A stretch of 10,345 nt of DNA from Tieghemiomyces parasiticus (taxonomy: Eukaryota > Kickxellomycota > Dimargaritomycetes > Dimargaritales > Dimargaritaceae): NCBI GenBank assembly GCA_027575765.1, contig JANBPT010001340.1:1-10345 (forward strand), written 5' to 3'. Shown piece after piece: positions 1 through 8,433 of this stretch. A program made the translations under genes and the position numbers. A model generated the notes under the pieces. That model made no database searches. It saw nothing but the letters and a program-made list of their open reading frames with translations, and was not told the origin of the DNA. Numbering within the stretch: position 1 is the first letter of the stretch; the number at the start of each line of letters is the position of its first letter.

Positions 1-1768
1 CGGGTCGTCCGACGCAAACCGGACGGCCGGGCCGTCGTCTTGCACAGTCGGGACGGAGTCGATGGTGCCTGAGGACGCGCCGGGGTACTAGGTTCAGCTG
101 GAGGCGCTACGGCAACGGTGGGGGCCGATGATGCTATGTTCTCGATGCACTGCAATGGCTGGACAGCGGAACGGGTGCGCAATACCCGGGTCGTCTGGGG
201 AACCAGCATCGCGATTTTGGGTTTGGTTCGCTGCACGGGAGCTGTAGCAGGGACGATAACAGTTATGATCTGGCGATCGGAGGTGGGTGTTGCAGATTTG
301 GTGAGGTTGGGGTTTATAGTAGCCTTGGCGCGAACCCGTGGTGTACGATTGGCAGCGGGCGCTTTGGCTGCTTTGCGTGGGATCGTGGCCTGGGTAGGGG
401 TAGGCATTTCGATTACTGGGGGCGGTGAAGACGGAGTAGCAGTCGTGGGCGGTGAAGGTGGTGCTTGGGAGGTGGTGGGGGACATTGCAGCTATTTCAAT
501 ATAAAATTCGCTAGCAGAGGGCACTGCCTGAAGTTGACAGTCGGCCCAGAAGCCGTCCAACTTGGTCCGGCGCGTCGCAGGTCGAATTGCGGCAACAGCC
601 CCAGCTCTCCGAGTACCACCGCCGCGCAGCGTCCGGGATTCGTAGACAATACCGCTCGGGGTGGGGGCAGGATTCATTCCCGGCTTATCGCGACAAAAGG
701 AACAGTTGCAGGTCCAGGTGCATTTGGGACAGATCCACGTCTCCGGGTCGATACTTCCCGGATCGTCCATGTACCTTGGAGGCGACAATCGTTTCGCGGG
801 TATGGTATGGCAAGGAGGGTCGATTACAATTAGTAGCAGCCTTAGCTATCAAGGCAGTTGTGGTGCAGGGTGGGCTATTTTGGTGTTTATGAGCGCCGCT
901 GGTACTGTACTTTTAAGTCATACTTACCGAAGATGAAAACAGTGTCGATCCCATTTGTGCCCGCATGACCTGCCATGAACTACGTTATGACAATAGTACT
1001 GACCGAGGTAATGCATTGATGCAAGGCAAACGTGAAGCGATAGCGGGTCATCGTGCGCATCGAGTATTAAATGGATGAAGAGGGTCAGAGTCGCCGTCTG
1101 AGACGCTAAACGGTTTACCATGTTATCGACGCAAGTAGAAGACGACTCATGGCAAAAAGAAGCGATATATAAGGCTACTAATCCAACAATCGAAACGAAA
1201 GCGCGTCCCGGTGGCCTACCTTTTCGTCGAGCGTTTTCTGGCGACATTGGTGGCAGGATTCGCCGTTAATTCCATCATAAATTCGATTATTCCGTTTGAA
1301 CACGCCAGTGTTGCGGTACACACCCTGATGCGACAAGCGGGTGGTGGCACAATGTAGGTGAGAGGGTCGTGGCGGAGGTTACGATGCCGTGTAAATTGCT
1401 ACCGGTGGTCTCGGCTGGCTAGGCGCGGTAGCAACACCGAATGAGAGAACAACGCCGAGAGCTACCGGGACAGCTTAAGCCTAAAACTCACTCACCTTTA
1501 GTCCGCCTGAATTAGCTGACCGCTTCCGAGGGGAGCGGTCATAGTCTTCGTATTTGTCGCTGTCCCGGTACGTTGTGATCGGAGTGCGCACACGATTGCT
1601 CTTGCGCGACGCGACTCCGCTCCAAGGGTTGTTACGGACAACTCGACTGGCCGGCTGGGACGAATTGGTTCTAGGGGATAGAATGGATCCATTGAGGCCC
1701 AGGGAGGCCATTAGGGCTGCGTTTTCCGCGATGCGACGCTGCCGGGCGGCTTCGTAGTCTTCTGACAT
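1..1768 (-). CDS. CDCA7-type zf-4CXXC_R1 zinc-finger protein, four exons, 3' end beyond window
   Basis: Exons run 1768-1496, 1324-1220, 998-928 and 774 to below 1; introns are GT-AG with phases 0, 0 and 2. The joined product has at least 407 residues. Seen: an N-terminal segment (residues 5-25, YEAARQRRIAENAALMASLGL-like, ending in SLGL), a basic patch RKSNRVRTPITTY (55-67), then RIYD and CHQCRQKT (C115, C118), C129, C138, C146 followed by RY (150-151), and WICPKC...CNCSFC (C165, C168, C172, C174, C177). Known: this cysteine pattern defines the zf-4CXXC_R1 domain of CDCA7, which in animals binds DNA and recruits the HELLS remodeler; the N-terminal motif is shared with that family and with WDR76. 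Inferred: a nuclear chromatin protein. After the domain the frame stays open to the edge and becomes Pro/Ser/Thr/Ala-rich with basic stretches. The ATG at 1768 is the first in a CT-rich leader. One animal cysteine appears to be missing. Domain identity is firm; the exact starts of exons 3 and 4 are less so. Confidence 0.85.
775..927 (-). other. intron 3 of the zf-4CXXC_R1 gene
   Basis: 153 bases, donor CG|GTAAGT, branch-like TACTAAT at 835-829, acceptor CCAAG|G, splitting an Arg codon (phase 2). The spliced product reads CFHLRYMDDPG, matching the family's C-L-x-x-R-Y, with 11 residues between RY and the conserved Trp (12 in human CDCA7). Acceptors at 841 and 754 would also keep the frame but spoil this spacing. 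Confidence 0.7.
999..1219 (-). other. intron 2 of the zf-4CXXC_R1 gene
   Basis: 221 bases, donor AAAAG|GTAGGC (weaker than the other donors) and acceptor GGTCAG|TAC, phase 0. It separates CHQCRQKTLDEK from the exon carrying C129, C138 and C146. I chose the acceptor because it is a CAG that puts the next exon in the frame needed for the Cys...RY motif. A nearby CAG at 972-970 would give the wrong frame. Confidence 0.65.
1325..1495 (-). other. intron 1 of the zf-4CXXC_R1 gene
   Basis: 171 bases, donor AAG|GTGAGT and acceptor CAG|GGT, phase 0. Reading through would end after four residues (VSEF then stop), whereas splicing joins the basic N-terminal exon in frame to the RIYD...CHQC exon. Confidence 0.8.
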
Positions 1769-1920
1769 CTTCTATTGGTGATCGGCCCAGAGAGTGAATG
1801 GGGGGGAAACTAAAGACAAAGGGTGCGGAGAGGTGATTTTAGTGAAGGCCGTATTAAGGGCAGGTTGCGTAGCAGGTGGAGTGATCGTAAACGGCCTAGC
1901 GGAAAAGAGGTATAATGAAC
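1769..1920 (-). promoter_or_regulatory. leader and probable core promoter of the zf-4CXXC_R1 gene
   Basis: Read on the minus strand, this stretch is pyrimidine-rich (ACCTCTTTTCC, CACCTCTCCG, TTTCCCCCC, TCACTCTCT) and contains no ATG before 1768. A TATA-like ATTATAC lies near 1915-1909, about 140 bases upstream of the start. An ACCAAT occurs within about 12 bases of the ATG and may be coincidental. This is inferred from similarity to the leaders of the other genes here. Confidence 0.5.
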
Positions 1921-2711
1921 GTTGAGTTGGGGGCGGCGGCGATATAGTCCAACACGACCGCTAAAGTCGGAGCTGTACTAACTATGGTGTACAAACTGCG
2001 TGAGGGACGTCCCAGTGTATCAGATAGTCCTCAGTGCCGTCTGGAACGTAAACAGTCAGAGGGGAGAGCTACGACAGTCTAAGGGGATCAAAAATAGCAG
2101 AAAAGTCGCAAGTAGGTGGGCGTCAATCGCAGTAGGCGGGGCAGAACAAGCATCGTCTAGGTTTAATGGCATGTCGCTCGCTTCGTCGATACAGACTTGT
2201 GGTCGACCGGCTCTCTTCCATGCCCCGTCAACTTTCAGGTGCTAGAATAACAGTACCGCTAGGAAGGTGGGCCTGCGCCCGTAGACAGTCGCGACCTTAA
2301 CTCTGACGGCGTGGATAAACACTTTCCACGCGATGGACAGGTATGCCGGATGGATCTGAATCTATCACGCAGCATCGTGGTTAGCCCAGGGCAAAAGATA
2401 GAGTGGAGGGGGGCTTGGCAAACGGTATGCGGAAGAACAATATCCAACGCCATGTTTCACCTAGCGTGGCAAGTCAGCACAGCAGGGGGGGAATTGGCGA
2501 TTGTGAAGTAGCCGTAGCCAGGGTGTGACTCCGCTCCCCGGAGTGAGTTGCCGAGCACCGCCCTCGACCAGAGTTCCGGTTGGAGGATGTCACAAACCTA
2601 GCGCCGGCGCGCGGGTTGGTGAGGCTGAGGGATTCACTAAACTGAATTATCGTGCCAACTTCACCGACTTGACATCGCATTGGCAGTTGGTAAGCCGCCA
2701 GAAGCGGCCAA

Positions 2712-2725
2712 TAGGGCCGGCCCTA
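2712..2725. repeat. 14-base perfect GC-rich palindrome
   Basis: TAGGGCCGGCCCTA is its own reverse complement, with no loop. A dimeric DNA-binding protein could use such a site, but nothing nearby gives it a role, and chance is a reasonable explanation. Confidence 0.5.
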
Positions 2726-2906
2726 ATCTCATCGCCCGTCCTGATGCCTAGATTCACTCCCGATACAACCCGATGCTACGGCTGAACGTTGGCGGTAGCC
2801 TTCGACAGACAATTTACTCGAAGGCTCATGCTAAGCACCCTACCGCCGAAAGTCCAATGGCGCTTTCACCATATTCAATGCAACCGATAGCTGACCTGGC
2901 TAATTT

Positions 2907-2922
2907 ATTTTTTTAAAAAAAT
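2907..2922. repeat. A/T palindrome (T7 followed by A7)
   Basis: A T-run of seven is followed directly by an A-run of seven, flanked by A and T, giving a perfect 16-base palindrome. It is low-complexity DNA; I infer no function. Confidence 0.5.
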
Positions 2923-3553
2923 CTTCATTTCATTTTCTGGTCCTTTCAGTCTGTCCCCGCCGGACAGCCTTCCTCTCGACCCAGGTGCGAGAAAGCCTGG
3001 GGCGTCAGATTTGACGCTCTGACATGCGCCGTGGGTTTCTGGAGAAGGATCAGACTCCACTCTGACTGATAGGGAGGGCGCATTGGTGGCGCTGCCACCT
3101 CTGAGCTGTACCGAAGTCCCTCGTAACCCGTTTCCCTCGACCGCATCCTCGCCTGGACCACCCAGCCGAAGCCACACATGCGAGGTTCATACCATATAAC
3201 GTTATCTCTATGACGCATTGACCTCTATATTGGGATATCTGCTGAGGTGGTCAGTGGATGAGCCGTGCGTTATGCAAATGGAGGAGGCGTCCTTCCGCTT
3301 CGCCCACGTCCCCGCCAGGTCTGCTTATTGATAGTTTTGAAGGACCGAAGGGGAAAAGTAGAGAGCATTTCATCTAAACAGAACACCAACCGTATCACTC
3401 CTGCTGGTCAGCGGGATCCTAGGTGCTGGAATATCAGGGCCCGCCTCGAAGCTGCTGGGGACGTAGTGCACTATTGACTTGCGTGAAAAAGACTGCATAA
3501 TCGGCCGCCCAACCAGTTCGTGCGACGCTACTCACCACCCACACGATAATCAG

Positions 3554-3573
3554 CTCTCTCTCTCTCTCTCTCT
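3554..3573 (+). repeat. (CT)10 microsatellite
   Basis: Ten uninterrupted CT dinucleotides, followed by an imperfect pyrimidine-rich tail (TCTTCTGCTTCTG). It creates an Arg/Glu alternation in a spurious minus-strand frame. Length polymorphism between isolates would be expected. Confidence 0.9.
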
Positions 3574-3957
3574 TCTGCTTCTGCCACCAAGGTCCCGTGC
3601 TTAATATCCACGGGAATTAATATACTCCGTGAGCTGATAAGCCGGGTAAATCCGGTTTGACCCCCGGGCCGCATTGCCTTATTACGACTCGTACCAGATA
3701 ATGAGTACCACAGCACTGCGAACCCTCCCATGATAATTTCAGGGGGGTGGGTATGCAAAGCGACAGTGAGGCTAACATCGTCAAGCAGCCACCTATTCAG
3801 TCCGTTACCCATTCTCTTGCGCGTCCCGTAGATATTGATAATCTCTTTTGCTTTCCCTCTGACCCGAGCACTTCGAGAACTAGGCAGAGGTCACCCGGGG
3901 ATGGCTGTTGCACGGCAGCTTAGCCCTGCTTGGACGCCACCAAGTAATACCTGACAG

Positions 3958-3967
3958 TATATATAAA
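3958..3967 (+). promoter_or_regulatory. TATA box of the mitochondrial-type protein gene
   Basis: TATATATAAA lies 163 bases upstream of the ATG at 4130. No other ATG occurs between the two, and the sequence between them is markedly pyrimidine-rich. This is a consensus TATA element at a plausible distance for a leader of roughly 130 bases. Confidence 0.65.
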
Positions 3968-4129
3968 CGGGTTAGTCCTGTTCACCTTGGGAGCGTCATT
4001 TCCACCTCATCCGAATTATTTTAGTTCTTTCCGGTCCCTATCTGCACCGCCTTTCGCTTCATCTACCATCACTAAGCCGTGCCCCCACTCTGTACGTTGA
4101 CCAGTTTCTTCCTCATCAGCTTCTACCCC
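3968..4129 (+). promoter_or_regulatory. pyrimidine-rich, ATG-free 5' leader
   Basis: The stretch carries repeated CT-rich blocks (CATTTCCACCTC, TTCTTTCCGGTCCC, GCCTTTCGCTTC, CCAGTTTCTTCCTC) and no ATG, so the first start codon after the TATA box is 4130. The transcription start probably falls about 30 bases past the TATA box. Composition changes where the coding region begins. Confidence 0.6.
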
Positions 4130-4450
4130 ATGCTACCTAGAATTGCCACCCTCCGGCCCCTTGGCCCCGTTCTAGGCCTGCCTGTTCAGACTGCTCAGCC
4201 TCCGTTGGCTCGCTCCTTTTACGGCATCAATCGCTCCGATATCCACGGCAACCTCTTCGGGCTCCCCCGGCTCTTCACGCGACGGCGCCAGATCCTTGCC
4301 AAGGCCATTTACTTAGAATTAACCGGCCAAACACAGACGTTCAAGGACCAGGATGACAGTCCCACCCCTGCCGAGCGGCCTCGGCCACGGGCTGAGGCCA
4401 CTGAGTTCACCGATAATTTCGAGGTTCCAGTAAAGCGGCTCTCTCAATAA
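4130..4450 (+). CDS. small orphan protein with mitochondrial-type presequence
   Basis: Predicted product of 106 residues from a single exon; the ATG is the first after the TATA box. An in-frame GTG at 4079 also opens the frame, but GTG is not expected as a nuclear start. Residues 1-36 have arginines (R4, R9, R28, R35), many hydrophobic and hydroxylated residues and no Asp or Glu, and include ARSFYG (27-32), which resembles an Arg-based mitochondrial processing site. A basic central part follows (RLFTRRRQILAKAIYLEL, 47-64, possibly a short amphipathic helix), then a hydrophilic tail rich in Pro, Arg and Glu. There is no cysteine, no membrane helix and no family I recognise. Inferred: a small imported matrix or inner-membrane-associated protein. 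Promoter, leader and presequence together make a real gene likely, but no homology supports it. Confidence 0.65.
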   Translation: MLPRIATLRPLGPVLGLPVQTAQPPLARSFYGINRSDIHGNLFGLPRLFTRRRQILAKAIYLELTGQTQTFKDQDDSPTPAERPRPRAEATEFTDNFEVPVKRLSQ

Positions 4451-7241
4451 CCCCTACCATTCACGTTTTCCAACTGCGGCTTATCTTCGGTATCAGCTCG
4501 ATACCTAATGCCGACCAGTGCTCACCTGGAGGATCGCCACTGTCACTCTTCCCCGTTCGATTCCTTACATGGCATTCTACGTCCCGTTGCCAGCCTCCCA
4601 CGTACTTTACTATCTGCATGCTAACTAGTTCGTATCTTACATTATGTCCACCACTTCAATAACGAATTATATTTTTTTTTCCATTATTTACCTCTAATTA
4701 ACGATTAATTAATTTTTCAACGTACTAGCATGCGGCTTTGCGCATAATTCTGTTTTCGTCACCTGCACCACATCCTGCGCATCGGTATTTCAGGATCGAT
4801 TTCTACCTTCACAGTTGCATATCAGCAGGTAGAGCGAAACAGCTGTGTAAAATCACACTGGCGGTATTAGGTCTACGCCCCATACGTGGATTCTGGCGGT
4901 GTCGATGAGTACAGCCTATCGTAATAGTAGTCCGTTCTTCGTAGTACAGAACATTATTCCACCTCTCCACCGTATTCATGTCTAATGTACCAACCCATGT
5001 ACGACCTGCTTTACCGAACTGGCTGCACGGGGCTTCTAGTAGTTTAGAAATCCTAGATACACAAAGCCAAGGATCTTCATACTGAACTAGCCGCTATATT
5101 AGGCACTACCGTCCCTTAGCGTACCACCGTTTACAAGTGGCCGGTCAGCACACGTACAGATCACTACTCACTTGAGTTTGAGGCTAAATCTTCGGCTTGG
5201 CTGCCAGACTGGCTGTACTGGAAAACTTGGTGAAGTTAGGACTTGAGCCCTATAAGGGGAAGTAATCCGATTGACCACTGAATAGCTGACCCGGGGATTA
5301 TCACACTCCCCTGCATAATCATACCCACCGTCCTGTCCGGGGGTCTGAAAGAGTGAACCTTACGCCAATAGTTATGGTCCCAAAACCTCCCCAACAACGG
5401 TCACCGCTAGCAGGTACGGCTTGCGGCCGACTTTTTTGGAATGCCCCGCCAAGGTTTGTGATAGCCTGCTGGACTCCAGTGTCGCCGCTGATATGGTCTG
5501 ATTTGATCTTTACAGCCTATCAGTTGGAGTTAGTCAGTAGTTGCGGCGTCCCCAAGGTGGTCTACTATGAGAGTCGCAGCGTTTTACACGATGTTAAATA
5601 AACCATCCTCCCCCTCCTTCCAAGGTGGTTGTCGGTATCCAAAAGCCGACGTTCCATAAGACCCTGCAAGCCACCGCGACGCTGCACAGGAACAAGCACT
5701 GCCCTCTTAAAACCTACAATTTGCCACGGCAAACGTATCGAGAACCCTTCAGGACTAAGTACCGAGATCCAATCAAGACCCGACCTTCTGCACATTTCCC
5801 AGCTATATAAGCCCACAAACCTTACTACTGATGTCTTAACCTTACTATATCTACCTTACACGTATCGCAATAAACCACTCCCTTGGGGTCTCGCCTACCA
5901 CAGTGGCTCAGTACTGCTCCAGACTCGCTTAAACAACCAAGTAGCTGTAGTCCTTATAATTGCAAAGTATATAAATATTGGATATAACTAATAATAAAGA
6001 AGGATGCCGGTAAATTCGTGCTCATCTATCTGCGAGATGGACTTGGTGCCCCTTTGGGAAAATGGATGTCGTTTTGGTGTAGAGGAATTCGGCTAATTAT
6101 CCGTGCCGCCACTGGTGTTGAAAACGTCCCTGAGGCGTACGTCTTAATGTAGCGGTGGTGAATTCCGTATCGCACCCCTAATATTGGTTCCCTAACAATA
6201 ATTTTATCGCGGCCTTTATAAAACCGACGTTTCCAATTAGCTGAAAAGTGATCGCCGAATATTCCACAATGATGACCATTCCTCTGGGTTGACATCCATT
6301 CAACCCAAGTTTTTTAAGTTACATTCTCTTTTTTGATATTTTCCCATGACAGGCTATGGGTATGAACCCCGTATAGGACATCGCGATAGAAGTTGTAAGC
6401 AAAGGCATCTATAGCCCCAACGCTCCTTTTCCGTCAGGATGGCATGATGCCAAAACCCGCTGATGTGGTCATCGCCCCCGTACCAGCTCGTCCCTTGGCC
6501 CTTCTATACTACTGGTCAATAATGTATGTGGTATGCTGATAAACCGTCCGGGGCCAATATTGAGGCTGGCCTCCTTCCACAAGTGGACAGGTTGACTAAC
6601 CAGGGAGAAAAATGACGAAAGCTAAAAAATAAATACCATACTGGTGTGCCTTCAGCCTTCCTTTTGACGTGGCAGCAGCGAGTGAGAAGAGGCCTCGACT
6701 TTGTGCTTCAAACAACTCTTCGGTGGCGCTTGATAATAGATGCATCGTAATGACAGTGTCTCTATCAGTTTTCATGGCCAATCATAAACCTCCAAAGTTT
6801 TATACGCCCATTTACTTGGAAACTTTCGCCGTGTTATGCCCCAACTTCTCCACAGTGGTCTCGTACGTTCTAAAAGGGTCACTTTCGGTTGCACAGTGGC
6901 ACCTCACCTGCTAAACCCGTGGCAAGTGATGCCATCTTTGCCCTGTCGTGACAACGACTATACCCTCTTTCCCAAAGATGTTTCCGTTTCACACCAAGCC
7001 AGACCGAAAGCTGTTTCGAACACCTTCAGTGATGCCGGGATAGCAACGTGAAGACGAAAATTAATATTAGTGGCTAATCCAACGCTACTATCATTAGGAA
7101 TTACAGATAGGGAAACTTCCGTTCGTGGAACCCACCTGGCCAACGGCCCGCTTCTTTTTCCGTTATTAGGCACCTCTCCGGTGCCATAGTAACCTCGTCT
7201 ATGAGTACCTAGCCGATTCGTGCCAAGTAGTTCGGCGCTGT
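4451..7241. other. intergenic stretch with no supportable gene
   Basis: I find no convincing coding sequence. Frames of 60 to 120 codons occur on both strands near 5353-5991, 6026-6295 and 6596-7173. Most begin at GTG or TTG, overlap one another antisense, and give translations without domain or compositional structure. AT-rich tracts lie at 4665-4720. TATA-like motifs at 5804-5810 (with a CCAAT at 5769-5773) and 5970-5974 have no reading frame of any length behind them; an AATAAA occurs at 5993-5998. No RNA gene was recognised. Confidence 0.55.
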
Positions 7242-7249
7242 TATATAAA
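7242..7249 (+). promoter_or_regulatory. TATA box of the secreted-protein gene
   Basis: TATATAAA lies 208 bases before the ATG at 7457, with no intervening ATG and a CT-rich leader after it. The arrangement matches that of the gene at 4130. Confidence 0.65.
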
Positions 7250-7279
7250 GTGCATCAGTTGTCTCTAGATTAAATAGTC

Positions 7280-7456
7280 AGTATCACACTTTCCCTCCCC
7301 TTTATTTTCATTTTATATTCCAACAGCTGCTACCAGCCGGCCAAGGTTATCTCTGCTTGTTCAGCTGACTTCGTTCCACTCCCTCCCACCCAGTTTGACG
7401 CCAAAACATTGACTCCTTTATACAACTATCTCCCACCCGTAGCGCCCTCGTTTTCC
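7280..7456 (+). promoter_or_regulatory. pyrimidine-rich, ATG-free 5' leader
   Basis: It begins around CACACTTTCCCTCCCC and continues with TTCGTTCCACTCCCTCCCACCC and CTCCCACCCGTAGCGCCCTCG. No ATG occurs between the TATA box and 7457, so the signal-peptide Met is the first possible start. The exact transcription start is unknown. Confidence 0.6.
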
Positions 7457-8203
7457 ATGAAGCTAGCCGTCCCCCTCCTGATCGCCGCGGCTGCCGTCTC
7501 CGTCGTCCACGGTAACCGGTGGAGTCGCCACAGACAAGACGACTTGGATACTACGATCGATGCCGATAAGTGTATTGAAATCTTCATTCAAAATGACGTG
7601 GACGTGTGCCAGGTCATCTCCGACGCCGGCAACCCCAGTGATGATTCCGACAGCGCCAGCGGGCACGCAAGCATGAGCGGCCGCAGAATAAGCTCTCACG
7701 ACCTGCTCCAAGTGGGCCGCAAGGGAAAGGCTCGGTTGCTCGCCAAAGCCCAACAGCTGCGCCTGGGAACCGGTAAATCACTCTGTGAGAGTTCCCTCCG
7801 ATACCTGCAGGAGAAGTACGAAGAGTCCCTCAACCCCAAGTCCGACCGCTCCAGCGACAGCACGGTTTTCGGCGGCATCGACCTGGGTAGTCAGCGACGC
7901 GTAGGCCTGGTCCGCATGAAGGAACACGGCATCCTACCCTTTGATGTCCGCGAGGATGACCGCGCCTGTTACACGAATTCAAGATCTCAATTCAAACACG
8001 TACTGCCGCGGGAGGAGTTCCTAAAGGCACCCTATTTCGACCTCAAGATGTCCGACCCGCGAGATACGCTGGCCCTCGGGTACCTGAAGCATTGCTACCC
8101 CACGGTTTTCCCGTGCGCCCGCAGCGTTTTTGGTCTGGGGCCGCTTTCTAAAACTCATGACAAGTGCGAAAAGTTCCCAGCGATCAGGCCGGCAGAGGAA
8201 TAG
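7457..8203 (+). CDS. secreted orphan protein with seven cysteines
   Basis: Predicted product of 248 residues, one exon. The frame is open upstream to a TTG at 7409, but the ATG at 7457 is the first in the leader and starts a clear signal peptide: MK, a hydrophobic core LAVPLLIAAAAVSVV, then HG with likely cleavage after G19. The mature part has C39, C51, C110, C171, C213, C220 and C237, an odd number, so one may be unpaired or join two subunits. A Ser/Asp/Gly-rich linker (about 58-75) separates an acidic N-terminal part from a basic helical stretch (about 84-125, GRKGKARLLAKAQQLRL). There is no transmembrane anchor, no C-terminal GPI-type hydrophobic tail and no KDEL. I recognise no enzyme or effector family; a secreted or cell-surface protein is inferred from the signal peptide and cysteines only. 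High GC at third codon positions and an intact frame support expression. The gene ends 230 bases from the convergent SF3B4 stop. Confidence 0.8.
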   Translation: MKLAVPLLIAAAAVSVVHGNRWSRHRQDDLDTTIDADKCIEIFIQNDVDVCQVISDAGNPSDDSDSASGHASMSGRRISSHDLLQVGRKGKARLLAKAQQLRLGTGKSLCESSLRYLQEKYEESLNPKSDRSSDSTVFGGIDLGSQRRVGLVRMKEHGILPFDVREDDRACYTNSRSQFKHVLPREEFLKAPYFDLKMSDPRDTLALGYLKHCYPTVFPCARSVFGLGPLSKTHDKCEKFPAIRPAEE

Positions 8204-8433
8204 AACGGTAGAGTGGATTTGATGACCTTAGCACCTTTCCTCACTTGGATCAATTACGGTACAGTGCCCATTTAGATTTGCTTGTTTTCGGCCCAACTGC
8301 TTAACAGTAGCCACTTTTGATTTTGGCGCATCTTATCAATACAACTTTAGAGTATACTATAATGATCTACGTAAAATAACGATTGGGATTGTAAAGCGAC
8401 TGATCCAGCCAATACCCCAGATCACGGAAACTC
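8204..8433. other. convergent 3' intergenic region
   Basis: 230 bases shared by the 3' ends of the secreted-protein gene and SF3B4. It is more AT-rich than either coding region, especially 8260-8400. No canonical AATAAA is evident for the plus-strand gene; minus-strand poly(A) signals are not clear either. Confidence 0.7.

Larger units (their letters stand above)
1921..3957. other. intergenic stretch with no supportable gene
   Basis: The open frames here are short, many start only at GTG or TTG, and their translations show no recognisable domain, no hydrophobic pattern and no splice-linked continuation. It holds a 14-base palindrome at 2712-2725, an A/T palindrome at 2907-2922, and a CT microsatellite at 3554-3573. 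A promoter begins at its right end. No tRNA A-box/B-box pair was found by eye. Confidence 0.6.

Noticed and set aside
118..504. Plus-strand 128-codon frame
   Set aside because: It is antisense to exon 4 of the zf-4CXXC_R1 gene, whose minus-strand frame is continuous with the CNCSFC motif.
924..1247. Minus-strand 107-codon frame starting ATG TCG CCA
   Set aside because: Its ATG is a shifted reading of the CHQC codons in exon 2, and it runs through intron 2; only its end coincides with the frame of exon 3.
2173..2190. GCTCGCTTCG-like stretch resembling the 5' end of U6 snRNA
   Set aside because: The match ends after about ten bases; the conserved U6 ACAGAGA box and a terminal T-run are not present downstream.
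2905..3218. Two overlapping minus-strand 90-codon frames
   Set aside because: They overlap in different frames, neither has a recognisable motif, and no promoter or splice context supports them.
3528..3812. Minus-strand 94-codon frame with an ATG start
   Set aside because: Its C-terminal part is the translated CT microsatellite, and the rest has no domain, leader or promoter support.
4554..4563. GTTCGATTCC resembling a tRNA B-box
   Set aside because: The flanks do not form a T-arm stem, and no A-box or acceptor stem is found at the proper distance.
5565..5991. Overlapping frames on both strands of 60 to 120 codons
   Set aside because: The frames conflict with one another, and their translations show no domain or compositional structure.
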